A stretch of 64,000 bases of DNA from Lewinellaceae bacterium (GTDB lineage Bacteria; Bacteroidota; Bacteroidia; Chitinophagales; Saprospiraceae), in assembly GCA_016711435.1 (NCBI GenBank), contig JADJSY010000006.1, forward strand, positions 62,001 to 126,000. The letters run 5' to 3'. How positions within the stretch are numbered: the stretch's first letter is position 1; each line of letters begins with the position of its first letter. This document shows positions 53,228 through 60,964 of this stretch, in pieces. The notes below the pieces were generated by a model that ran no database searches, was not told the origin of the DNA, and saw only the letters and a program-made list of their open reading frames with translations. The translations under genes were made by a program, and so were the position numbers.

Positions 53228-53347
53228 ATGAAAACAATTAACCAATCAAATGTATTTTTTACCCTTTCTGATATTATACTTTGGAAAAATCGTGCCAAAA
53301 TTGAAATGCGGCGATTATTTTTCAGTCAACCGGATGACAAGCAATAA
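53228..53347 (+). CDS. Possible 39-residue ORF
   Basis: An ATG 12 bases after the hairpin opens a 39-residue frame beginning MKTINQSNVFFTLSDI and ending QPDDKQ. It has no recognised family. The opening looks like a genuine start region, but the ORF may be a remnant or chance. Low confidence. Confidence 0.15.
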   Translation: MKTINQSNVFFTLSDIILWKNRAKIEMRRLFFSQPDDKQ

Positions 53348-53448
53348 TTTTAACGATAATTCAAAGAAACCACTCTTCATTTCACATTCATTTTCAAGGA
53401 GTTAGCAAGAATCACCCGAAATACTCCGCCGTATTTTTTTTCGTTACC

Positions 53449-53478
53449 TTGAATTCCTGTCCCTGCGGCGTAATTTTG
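53449..53478 (+). promoter_or_regulatory. Promoter of the phosphosugar isomerase genes
   Basis: TTG at 53449-53451, a 19-base spacer and TAATTTTG at 53471-53478 fit the Bacteroidota consensus. The ATG follows 38 bases later. It probably drives both isomerase genes. Confidence 0.65.
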
Positions 53479-53516
53479 CACCGCCCAACCTTTTTTATAC
53501 ACTCACAATTTACAAG

Positions 53517-54503
53517 ATGGATAAAATGATCGCCCGCTTTCCCGCGCAGCTGGAGGAAGCACTCAACATTGCTGAAAAAGTTCAGTTAAAAAAACATACC
53601 GCCCCGTTCCGTTCCATTTTTATCTCCGGGCTTGGCGGCAGCGGCATCGGTGGCGGTTTCGTACAGGATTTCGTGCGCAGCACCTGCAAATTGCCTGTGG
53701 TCGTCAGCAAAGGTTACCACGCGCCCGCCTGGGTGAATAAACATACCCTCGCGATTTGCTCTTCTTACAGCGGCAATACGGAAGAAACCCTCAGCACGTT
53801 TGAACAACTGCTCGGTACCGGCGCTAAGATCGTTTGTATCGCTTCCGGCGGCCAACTGATAGCACTCGCCAAACAACATGGACTCGATTATGTGCAGGTG
53901 CCCTCAGGCTGGAGCAGCCCGCGCGCCTGTATGGGATACTCCATCGTAGCGCAACTCGGCGTGCTGCGCGCTGCCAAATTGATCCCCGGCAAACTGTTCA
54001 ACAACGTTTCTGCCGCTCAAAAACTACTGGTGAAAGACCAGGCTTCCATCCAGAAATCGGCGCGTAAAATCGCGGGATTCCTGCTGGGTAAAACGCCTGT
54101 CATTTACGTTGCCGATCAAATGGAAGCCGTTGCCGTACGCTGGCGCCAGCAGGTCAACGAGAACGCTAAAATGCTGGCCTGGCACCATGTCATCCCTGAA
54201 ATGAACCACAACGAACTCGTCGGCTGGCGCGACCAGCGACCCGATGTGGCCGTTATCTGGCTCCGCAACCGCGACGATTTCCAGCGCACTTCCGTTCGCA
54301 CAGATATTAACAAAGACATCGTAGAACACTATACCCAGACTAGCATTGAAGTATGGTCGAAAGGTAAATCACTGATAGAGAAGGCTTTCTACCTTGTTCA
54401 CCTTGGCGACTGGGTATCCCTGTACCTGGCAGAACTTCGCCAGGTTGATCCTACTGAAATCAAAGTCATCGACTTCCTGAAAGCGGAACTGGCAAAAGTT
54501 TAA
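53517..54503 (+). CDS. Bifunctional phosphoglucose/phosphomannose isomerase
   Basis: 328 residues with two SIS (sugar isomerase) halves. Motifs: FISGLGGSGIGGGFVQDF, SSYSGNTEETLS, and SPRACMGYSIVAQLGVL typical of the PGI/PMI family known from Crenarchaeota and some bacteria, then HNELVGW near the active-site His. It interconverts fructose-6-phosphate with glucose-6-phosphate and mannose-6-phosphate. A classical phosphoglucose isomerase follows 10 bases later, so the PMI activity may be what this copy adds. Confidence 0.88.
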   Translation: MDKMIARFPAQLEEALNIAEKVQLKKHTAPFRSIFISGLGGSGIGGGFVQDFVRSTCKLPVVVSKGYHAPAWVNKHTLAICSSYSGNTEETLSTFEQLLGTGAKIVCIASGGQLIALAKQHGLDYVQVPSGWSSPRACMGYSIVAQLGVLRAAKLIPGKLFNNVSAAQKLLVKDQASIQKSARKIAGFLLGKTPVIYVADQMEAVAVRWRQQVNENAKMLAWHHVIPEMNHNELVGWRDQRPDVAVIWLRNRDDFQRTSVRTDINKDIVEHYTQTSIEVWSKGKSLIEKAFYLVHLGDWVSLYLAELRQVDPTEIKVIDFLKAELAKV

Positions 54504-54513
54504 TTTGAAAATT

Positions 54514-55812
54514 ATGATTCAATTCAATTATTCCCCTTCCGACTCCTCCATTTCCGGGCACGAATTGGCAGCAATGGAACCGCAGGTAGCCGGCGCCGCC
54601 AAACTGCTGGAAAGCCGGCAAGGGCCGGGCAATGATTTTCTGGGCTGGCTGGATCTGCCCCTGAAATACGACCGTTCGGAATTCAAACGCATCAAATCTG
54701 CCGCAAAAAGAATCCAGAAACAAAGTGAAGTGCTGGTCGTAATCGGCATCGGCGGTTCTTACTTAGGTTCAAAAGCCGCCATCGAGTTTTGTGGGCATAG
54801 TTTTTACAATAATTTGCCCAAAAAAGCGCGGCGAACGCCGGAGGTCTATTTCGCAGGCACCAATATTTCCGGCACCTATCTCACCCATTTACTGGAAGTG
54901 ATCGGCAACCGCGACTTTTCGGTTAACGTTATTTCCAAATCGGGTACCACAACCGAACCGGCCATTGCCTTCCGTATTTTTAAACAAAAACTGGAAGAAA
55001 AATACGGCAAAGCGGGCGCCCGGGAACGCATTTATGCAACCACCGACAAAGCGAAAGGCGCTTTAAAAACGCTGGCCACGCAGGAAGGTTATGAAACTTT
55101 TGTGGTGCCGGATGATGTGGGTGGCCGGTTTTCGGTGCTGACAGCTGTGGGTTTGCTACCCATTGCCGTAGCAGGTATCAATATCGACGATATGATGCGC
55201 GGCGCGGCAGACGGCGTGAAAGCGTATAAAAAGCCGTTTTCGGAAAATGACTGCTACCAGTATGCTGCCGTGCGCAACATCCTGCACCGCAAAGGGAAAG
55301 ACATCGAACTATTGGTCAACTACGAGCCGCGCTGCCACTACATCGCCGAATGGTGGAAACAGTTGTACGGCGAAAGCGAGGGCAAAGACGGCAAAGGTCT
55401 CTTCCCCGCTTCCGTGGATTTCACCAGCGACCTGCACTCGATGGGCCAATATATTCAGGATGGCCGCCGCTCTCTTTTTGAAACGGTATTGGAAATCGGA
55501 ACCCCGGAAGCAGACCTTTCCATATTCAAAACGGCCGACGACCTCGACGGGCTGAACTATTTGAACGGCAAAACGCTGGATTTTATCAATAAAAAAGCCG
55601 CCGAAGGCACCCGGATGGCGCATACGGACGGAGGCGTGCCCAACCTAGTGGTGCATATCCCGGAGGCCAGCGCTTACTACCTCGGTCAGTTGTTTTTCTT
55701 TTTTGAAAAAGCATGCGCGGTAAGCGGCTACCTGCTGGGCGTCAATCCTTTCGACCAGCCGGGCGTGGAGGCGTATAAAAAGAATATGTTTGCATTGCTG
55801 GGGAAACGATAA
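54514..55812 (+). CDS. pgi: Glucose-6-phosphate isomerase
   Basis: 432 residues from ATG 54514 (MIQFNYSPSDSS); a TTG nine bases earlier is less likely. This short bacterial form has the full PGI signatures: VVIGIGGSYLGSKAAIEF, VISKSGTTTEPAIAFRIF, DVGGRFSVLTAVGLLP and NPFDQPGVEAYKKNMF. It catalyses glucose-6-phosphate/fructose-6-phosphate conversion in glycolysis. Likely co-transcribed with the preceding bifunctional isomerase. Confidence 0.96.
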   Translation: MIQFNYSPSDSSISGHELAAMEPQVAGAAKLLESRQGPGNDFLGWLDLPLKYDRSEFKRIKSAAKRIQKQSEVLVVIGIGGSYLGSKAAIEFCGHSFYNNLPKKARRTPEVYFAGTNISGTYLTHLLEVIGNRDFSVNVISKSGTTTEPAIAFRIFKQKLEEKYGKAGARERIYATTDKAKGALKTLATQEGYETFVVPDDVGGRFSVLTAVGLLPIAVAGINIDDMMRGAADGVKAYKKPFSENDCYQYAAVRNILHRKGKDIELLVNYEPRCHYIAEWWKQLYGESEGKDGKGLFPASVDFTSDLHSMGQYIQDGRRSLFETVLEIGTPEADLSIFKTADDLDGLNYLNGKTLDFINKKAAEGTRMAHTDGGVPNLVVHIPEASAYYLGQLFFFFEKACAVSGYLLGVNPFDQPGVEAYKKNMFALLGKR

Positions 55813-55820
55813 GTGTATCT

Positions 55821-55855
55821 TAGTCAGGCGGTGACTGCCGGTCACTGCCTGACTA
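55821..55855. terminator. Strong hairpin after pgi
   Basis: TAGTCAGGCGGTGAC and GTCACTGCCTGACTA pair almost perfectly around TGCCG. A T tail is missing, so its role as terminator is probable but not certain; it is the only such structure between pgi and the next gene. Confidence 0.6.
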
Positions 55856-55889
55856 AATAACTTGGCCGGCTCTTTTCCCCACCAAGTAC

Positions 55890-57431
55890 ATGGAAAAACA
55901 CCAGAAAGAAAATATCGATTTCCCGTTTTGTATAACGCTGGCGGCTATTCTGCTCACGGCAAAAGTGCGGATATCTCTGCTTGCAATTCCCCTGGAACGC
56001 GACGAAGGTGGCTTTGCCTACATTGGCCGGCATCTTTTTTCAGAACGCCTTTACACCGATCTGCACGACAACAAACTTCCCGGCCTGTATGGTCTGTATG
56101 CATTGTTTATCCGGTTATTCGGGTATACACCTGAGGGTATTCATACCGGCCTAATGTTGTGTAATGCTATTGCTATCTGGTTGATATACAGGCTTTTCAG
56201 CAATATTTTTAATAAATGGACCGGTACCGTTTCAGCCATCATTTTTGCACTGACATCTCTGAGCGTTAACGTGAATGGTTTTGCAGCACATGCCAATCAA
56301 CTGCTGATGCCATTTGCGCTCGGCGGCCTGGTTGTGCTGCATAAAGGCTTGTTGAACAACCGTTTGTTTTATTTTGGACTCGCCGGGCTATTGCTTGGAC
56401 TGGCTTTTACGATCAAGCAGCAGGCAGTATTATATGGTGTTTTTTCGGGTGTCTGGATACTGTGGACTCGCATTCAGATGCGGGCAGATGTAAAGCAAAT
56501 AACACGCGATATTATCGTCTTTTCTATGGGCGCTATCCTCCCTTTCACTACAATTTGTGCATATTTTCTGTTAGTAGACCGTTTGGACGACTTCTGGCTG
56601 TGTACTGTAGAACTTCCGGCACAACTGGGAAACGCCCCCAATCTGGGAGACCGTTTTAACTTGTTCCGGTTTTATTTTTCAAAAGTAACGAGGTATCTGG
56701 AGCCAGTCTGGATCATGGCGGCGGCAGGTTGGGTCGTCTTGTCTTTCATGGCATTTAGTAGAGAAGCCAGGGCGTTCGGCATTTTGTTCCCTGTTTTTTG
56801 CGCTGCGTCAGTGCTGATCGGCGTGGCGTATTATCCGCATTATTTTGTGTTGTGTCTGCCTGCCGTTAGTTTGCTGGTAGGAGTTATGACAGATGCCATG
56901 CGGTGGAGCGTTGCCGGAATAAGAGGAAACATATGTACTGCCGCTATTCTTTTTTTATTGGTTTCGTTTCCAGTCATAAATAACAAATGGTACTATTATA
57001 AACCTGATTTTCACAAGATACATCTTGATTCATACGGCGCGAACCGGTTTACGGAAATGCAGGAGATCGGAAAAGAACTGAAACAACAAACCCTGTGGGG
57101 TGAGCGTATTGGCATTCTGGGTTCGGAACCTGAGATTCTGGTTGTTGCGGAGCGAGAGGCGGCTTCTCGGCACCTTTTCTTGTATAACTTATTTTCCCAA
57201 GGTCCAAAAAGTGCTCTTTTGCAACAGCAGTACCTGAACGACCTAAAAACATCCAGGCCAAACTATTTAGTCCGGGTCCTAGCCGAAGATAGTTGGGGTA
57301 GTAATTATCAGGAAACTTCCTTTTTTAAAGAAGTTCTGGCCTATGTAGAGGCCAATTATACTTTGTATAAGCAATACGAGGGAATCATACCGGAGGAAAA
57401 GCCAATTCTCATTTATAAAAAACGCGAGTAG
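55890..57431 (+). CDS. Membrane glycosyltransferase of the GT39/PMT-like (GT-C) type
   Basis: 513 residues with about ten membrane segments. The first outside loop carries ERDEGGFAYIGRH and then YTDLHDNKLPGLYGLYAL, the acidic motif and aromatic/Pro pattern of GT-C enzymes using polyprenyl-phosphate sugars. The C-terminal 110 residues are soluble and outside the membrane (RIGILGSEPEILVVAEREAAS). It probably transfers a sugar from a lipid carrier to a surface glycan or protein. The acceptor is unknown. Confidence 0.75.
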   Translation: MEKHQKENIDFPFCITLAAILLTAKVRISLLAIPLERDEGGFAYIGRHLFSERLYTDLHDNKLPGLYGLYALFIRLFGYTPEGIHTGLMLCNAIAIWLIYRLFSNIFNKWTGTVSAIIFALTSLSVNVNGFAAHANQLLMPFALGGLVVLHKGLLNNRLFYFGLAGLLLGLAFTIKQQAVLYGVFSGVWILWTRIQMRADVKQITRDIIVFSMGAILPFTTICAYFLLVDRLDDFWLCTVELPAQLGNAPNLGDRFNLFRFYFSKVTRYLEPVWIMAAAGWVVLSFMAFSREARAFGILFPVFCAASVLIGVAYYPHYFVLCLPAVSLLVGVMTDAMRWSVAGIRGNICTAAILFLLVSFPVINNKWYYYKPDFHKIHLDSYGANRFTEMQEIGKELKQQTLWGERIGILGSEPEILVVAEREAASRHLFLYNLFSQGPKSALLQQQYLNDLKTSRPNYLVRVLAEDSWGSNYQETSFFKEVLAYVEANYTLYKQYEGIIPEEKPILIYKKRE

Positions 57432-57487
57432 GCTGCCCGCCAGAAATTTGGTCTTTGGCATCTTGTTTTCATCAACCCATACTTACT

Positions 57488-58378
57488 ATGAAAATCAACC
57501 TGAGTACCCTTTCTTTCCGGACAGTATTTTACAGCCTCGCCGGCCTTTTCCTGCTTCTTTTTATTTGCCGTTTTGCTTATAGTTTTACCGGTAAAAACGG
57601 ACCCGATTTGCCGGGTCAGGCGAACATGCCAGAGTCATTCTTTGACAGTCAGGGGGATTTGAGAAAAAATTATGCCTCGGAAAAAAACACGGACATGGGT
57701 CCGAATACTCCCCCTCCTCCCCCTTCCGGAGATGGCGGAATATCCCAGAAATACGAAAAAACAGCGACGCTGAATTCCCGTACCAGTGCATTTGAGGAAG
57801 ATGAATCCAACATCCGCGAGACAAGCAAGGCCTTTCACGCCATCATTCAGTACGAACAAAAATCGGGAAACCCCGGTCATCGCAATTTGCACCTGATGAT
57901 CGGCGTACGACCGGAGCTGTTCGATTCTTTTTATGTGGTAGCCCAACGCATTGGGTATATCTACGTGAACAGCATCACCAAAGTGGATAAAACTACAGAA
58001 TTCCGCGAATTGAATGCCCAAAAAACATCGCTGGTCAAAGCATTAGCCAATCTGACCGATTTGAAAAACCGCGCGGGCACTATCGCCGACCTGGTCGGTT
58101 TGCACGATAAAATCCTTGATATTGAGCGCCAGATGCAGGAACTGGGTGTGGAATTGGGGAATTTCTCGTCAGAAAACGAATTTTGCACCATCCGTTTTTC
58201 GCTTTACGAAAACCCGGCGGCTCGCAGCATTTCCCTGGCAAGACGTTTGTTTGACTCCTTTATGTGGACGGTTCAGTACTACATTTTACTACTGATCGGA
58301 GTGGCGCTGGCATTGGGAGTTGCCTGGCTGATGTTGGTAGTAGCGGGTAAGGCGAGTGAGTTGGGGAAGAAGGTTTGA
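57488..58378 (+). CDS. DUF4349 membrane protein
   Basis: 296 residues from ATG 57488 (MKINLSTLSFRTVFYS). One N-terminal membrane segment (about 11-30), then a DUF4349 domain with the family's pairing of HLMIGVRPELFDSFYVVAQRI and a coiled coil (about 175-235), and a second membrane segment near the end (YYILLLIGVALALGVAWLML). DUF4349 proteins are envelope proteins of unknown function. The stop codon lies within the first GGTTTGATGG repeat word of the following palindrome. Confidence 0.82.
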   Translation: MKINLSTLSFRTVFYSLAGLFLLLFICRFAYSFTGKNGPDLPGQANMPESFFDSQGDLRKNYASEKNTDMGPNTPPPPPSGDGGISQKYEKTATLNSRTSAFEEDESNIRETSKAFHAIIQYEQKSGNPGHRNLHLMIGVRPELFDSFYVVAQRIGYIYVNSITKVDKTTEFRELNAQKTSLVKALANLTDLKNRAGTIADLVGLHDKILDIERQMQELGVELGNFSSENEFCTIRFSLYENPAARSISLARRLFDSFMWTVQYYILLLIGVALALGVAWLMLVVAGKASELGKKV

Positions 58379-58466
58379 TGGTTTGAAAAGGTTTGATGGT
58401 TTAAGGTGGTAACTCAAGGCTTTTAAGTTACCACCTTAAACCATCAAACTTTTCAAACCATCAAAC
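58372..58466. repeat. GGTTTGATGG / GGTGGTAACT palindromic element, copy 2
   Basis: Left arm AAGGTTTGATGGTTTAAGG then TGGTAACT; right arm AGTTACCACC then TTAAACCATCAAACTTTTC. The loop is about 10 bases. The element starts within the last codons of the DUF4349 gene and supplies its TGA stop. It lies between convergent genes and is closely similar to the element at 51921. Confidence 0.92.
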
Positions 58467-58473
58467 TATCTTC

Positions 58474-59652
58474 TTACACCTTTTCAATCACCATCGCCGT
58501 TGCCCCGCCCCCACCGTTACAAATAGCGGCGAGACCGAATTTTCCGTTTTTCTGTTGCAATACATGGGGCAAAGTCGTAACTATACGGCCGCCGGAAGCG
58601 CCTAACGGGTGACCGAGCGATACCGCTCCGCCGAAAATATTGGTTTTGGCGTGATCCACTTCCATCACTTTTTCAAAAGCCATGGTAACAACGGCAAATG
58701 CTTCATTTACTTCAAAAAAGTCGATGTCATTTTTGGTTAGTCCGGCCATTTTCAGCGCTTTTGGTGCGGCGATCGTTGGCGTCGTGGTAAACCACTCCGG
58801 TTCCTGTTCCGCATCTGCAAAGCCGCGGATTTTGGCAATCGGCTTGAGACCCAGGCGTATAACCGCCTCTTCACTGGCAAGTATCAGCGCTGTTGCACCA
58901 TCGTTGATGGTCGAAGCATTCGCCGCAGTTACGGTACCATCCGGCGTAAAAGCAGGTCGCAAGCCGGCAATTTTATCAAACATCACTTTTTTGTATTCCT
59001 CATCCTGCAAAATCTGAACCGGGTCGCCTTTTTTTTGTGGAATGAGTACCGGAACGATTTCATTTTTAAAAAATCCGGCATCCGTTGCAGCCGCTGCGCG
59101 CTGGTAGGAATCGATGGCAAAAGCATCCTGTTCCTCCCGGCTGATCCCGTATTTCACGGCAGTGGCATCGGCGCAAACGCCCATTGCTTTTTGGTTGTAC
59201 ACGTCGGTGAGGCCGTCTTTAGCCAGGCCGTCGATGAATTCACCGTTGCCGTATTTGTAGCCCCAGCGGGCATTGGGAAGGTAATACGGGATTTGGGACA
59301 TGTTTTCCATGCCACCGGCAACCACGATGTCATTGATACCCAGCATGATACTTTGTGCGCCCAGGGCAATGGTTTTCATGCCGGAAGCGCACACTTTATT
59401 GACTGTGGTGCAGGGAATATTGTCGGGCAGCCCCGCAAAACGGGCAGCCTGGCGGGCAGGCGCCTGGCCCAGGTTGGCACTGACAACATTACCCATCAGC
59501 ACTTCATTTACCTGGTCGGGTTGCACGCCGGCTTGTTCCAAAGCGCCTTTAATGGCTATGGCGCCCAGATGGGTAGCGGAAATACCCGCCAGCACGCCGC
59601 CGAAACTACCGATGGGGGTACGAACGGCGGAAATAATATACACTTCTTTCAT
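58474..59652 (-). CDS. Acetyl-CoA acyltransferase (thiolase)
   Basis: 392 residues, normal length for a tetrameric thiolase. It joins or cleaves acyl-CoA and acetyl-CoA. The nucleophile Cys88 lies in NKVCASGMKT, the His in SLGHPLGASGGR, and the second Cys in CNGGGGATA. MSQIPYYLPNARWG is also typical. The direction (beta-oxidation or acetoacetyl-CoA synthesis) cannot be told; no other fatty-acid genes are beside it. Confidence 0.93.
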   Translation of the reverse strand: MKEVYIISAVRTPIGSFGGVLAGISATHLGAIAIKGALEQAGVQPDQVNEVLMGNVVSANLGQAPARQAARFAGLPDNIPCTTVNKVCASGMKTIALGAQSIMLGINDIVVAGGMENMSQIPYYLPNARWGYKYGNGEFIDGLAKDGLTDVYNQKAMGVCADATAVKYGISREEQDAFAIDSYQRAAAATDAGFFKNEIVPVLIPQKKGDPVQILQDEEYKKVMFDKIAGLRPAFTPDGTVTAANASTINDGATALILASEEAVIRLGLKPIAKIRGFADAEQEPEWFTTTPTIAAPKALKMAGLTKNDIDFFEVNEAFAVVTMAFEKVMEVDHAKTNIFGGAVSLGHPLGASGGRIVTTLPHVLQQKNGKFGLAAICNGGGGATAMVIEKV

Positions 59653-59683
59653 GGTGAAAATGGTAAAACTTGGTTAGAGGCTG

Positions 59684-59691
59684 CAAAAGTA
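59684..59691 (-). promoter_or_regulatory. -7 box of the thiolase gene
   Basis: Reads TACTTTTG on the minus strand, 31 bases upstream of the ATG, with a TTCG at about 18 bases further upstream as a possible weak -33 element. Beyond it, to 59962, I see two TAAATTTG boxes (59846-59853, 59913-59920) facing the other way and no gene. Confidence 0.55.
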
Positions 59692-59927
59692 GGGAGTTTG
59701 TGCGAACTGCGAAGTATGTAGGCTTCTGTTATCAGCAGAATGGTCATTTTTAAGGTATCGACCGGCGTACTACACCATTTCATATAGCACACACAATCAA
59801 TTATTTACATAGAATTTTACCCATCTGACACCATCACCTCTGAATTAAATTTGAAGCCGCGCCGACAAAGTCTTGTGCGGGCGGCAGAAGCCCGCTATGT
59901 TTGCCGTCATTATAAATTTGCAACACT

Positions 59928-59957
59928 GATAACCAATAACTAATAACGGATAACTAC
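59928..59957. repeat. GATAACCAATAACTAATAAC word
   Basis: GATAACCAATAACTAATAAC then GGATAACTAC, immediately before the ATG at 59963. It is the same string as at 40284 ahead of the rhomboid gene, so two unrelated genes share a near-identical 5' leader. Confidence 0.8.
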
Positions 59958-59962
59958 TCACG

Positions 59963-60238
59963 ATGTCAAAACTTGCCAAATTCATTGCCGGTGAAGCGCT
60001 CAACCTCTCCGTCGGCTACTTAGCCGGACTCTCGGCTTCCATGCTGGTTTCCGAGTTTTTTGTAAAAAAAGGATTGGTCAACCTGTGGGGTCTGGCTGCA
60101 AAACGGGATGCGTTGAAAAAAGACACCTACGAATGGGTGATGTTTATTGCGTCCTATTTGATCGGCCTGACCGTCATGGTTCTGGTGAATTACCTGCTGC
60201 AAAGACTGCGGAATCAGAAACCGGCGGAGGCGGCGTAA
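59963..60238 (+). CDS. Small membrane protein of unknown function
   Basis: 91 residues. Two hydrophobic segments (LNLSVGYLAGLSASMLVSEF and WVMFIASYLIGLTVMVLVNY) with a basic loop between them. No family recognised. A leader promoter (TAAATTTG at 59913) and a following palindrome that overlaps its TAA stop support it as an expressed gene. Confidence 0.6.
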   Translation: MSKLAKFIAGEALNLSVGYLAGLSASMLVSEFFVKKGLVNLWGLAAKRDALKKDTYEWVMFIASYLIGLTVMVLVNYLLQRLRNQKPAEAA

Positions 60239-60445
60239 CATGAGTCATCCCGGATTTTTGTAGCGACTCTTAGTACGCGCCGGCACAATTTTTATTGATG
60301 ATTGCTTATTGACAATTGATGATTTATGATGCAAGAGGCATCTTCTCACATCATAAATCATCAATTGTCAATAAGCAATCATCAATAAATACGAGTTTGA
60401 CCTTTTTGTGGTCGTTTTAGGCAAAATCCGGGATGACTCATGTTA
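60237..60445. repeat. About 209-bp nested palindrome, copy 2
   Basis: Outer ends TAACATGAGTCATCCCGGAT and ATCCGGGATGACTCATGTTA are exact complements. Their terminal TAA and TTA are the stop codons of the two convergent genes on either side (the 91-residue protein and purE). Inner arms TTTATTGATGATTGCTTATT and TGACAATTGATGATTTATGA with exact complements. The TAGCGACTCTTAG block, paired in copy 1, is unpaired here because the right side has diverged. Confidence 0.95.
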
Positions 60446-60925
60446 TTTCCCTTCCATAAACCGCACTTTTTCCAGCACTTTTTCTTCCAGCGCTTTTTTA
60501 AACAGTACAATCCGTTGCAACAAGGCATCGTCTCCCGTAGCCAGCATTTGGGCGGCTAGGATACCAGCATTGCGGGCGGCGTTGAGGGCCACCGTGGCAA
60601 CCGGTACACCTTCCGGCATTTGCAGGATGGAAAGAATACTGTCCCAACCATCGATGGAATTGGATGATTTCACCGGAACGCCCACCACCGGTAAAGGTGA
60701 AATGGCAGCCACCATGCCCGGCAAATGCGCTGCGCCACCCGCGCCAGCGATAATGACGCGGACGCCGCGCTCGTGCGCCGTCCGGGCAAATTGAAACATT
60801 CGTTCCGGGGTACGGTGCGCGGAAACAATTGTCATTTCAAAAGGCACTCCGAGTTCCGTCAACACATCCGCCGCTTTTTGCATAACCGGCAAATCGGAAT
60901 CCGAACCCATGATGATAGAAACCAT
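60443..60925 (-). CDS. purE: N5-carboxyaminoimidazole ribonucleotide mutase
   Basis: 160 residues, normal for class I PurE. It converts N5-CAIR to CAIR in purine synthesis and works after PurK, encoded just upstream. The motifs MGSDSDLPVMQKAADVL and VSAHRTPERMF are those of the active site. It begins 39 bases after the purK stop, and the gap is filled by GAGAAGTGAGAGG words. The stop codon is part of a palindromic element. Confidence 0.96.
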   Translation of the reverse strand: MVSIIMGSDSDLPVMQKAADVLTELGVPFEMTIVSAHRTPERMFQFARTAHERGVRVIIAGAGGAAHLPGMVAAISPLPVVGVPVKSSNSIDGWDSILSILQMPEGVPVATVALNAARNAGILAAQMLATGDDALLQRIVLFKKALEEKVLEKVRFMEGK

Positions 60926-60926
60926 T

Positions 60927-60964
60927 TATTAGAAGTGAGAGGTGAGAAGTGAGAAGCGAGAGGG
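60927..60964. repeat. GTGAGAAGTGAGAGG word between purK and purE
   Basis: GAAGTGAGAGGTGAGAAGTG then AGAAGCGAGAGGG, a period-6 to 8 purine repeat filling the gap. Confidence 0.55.
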
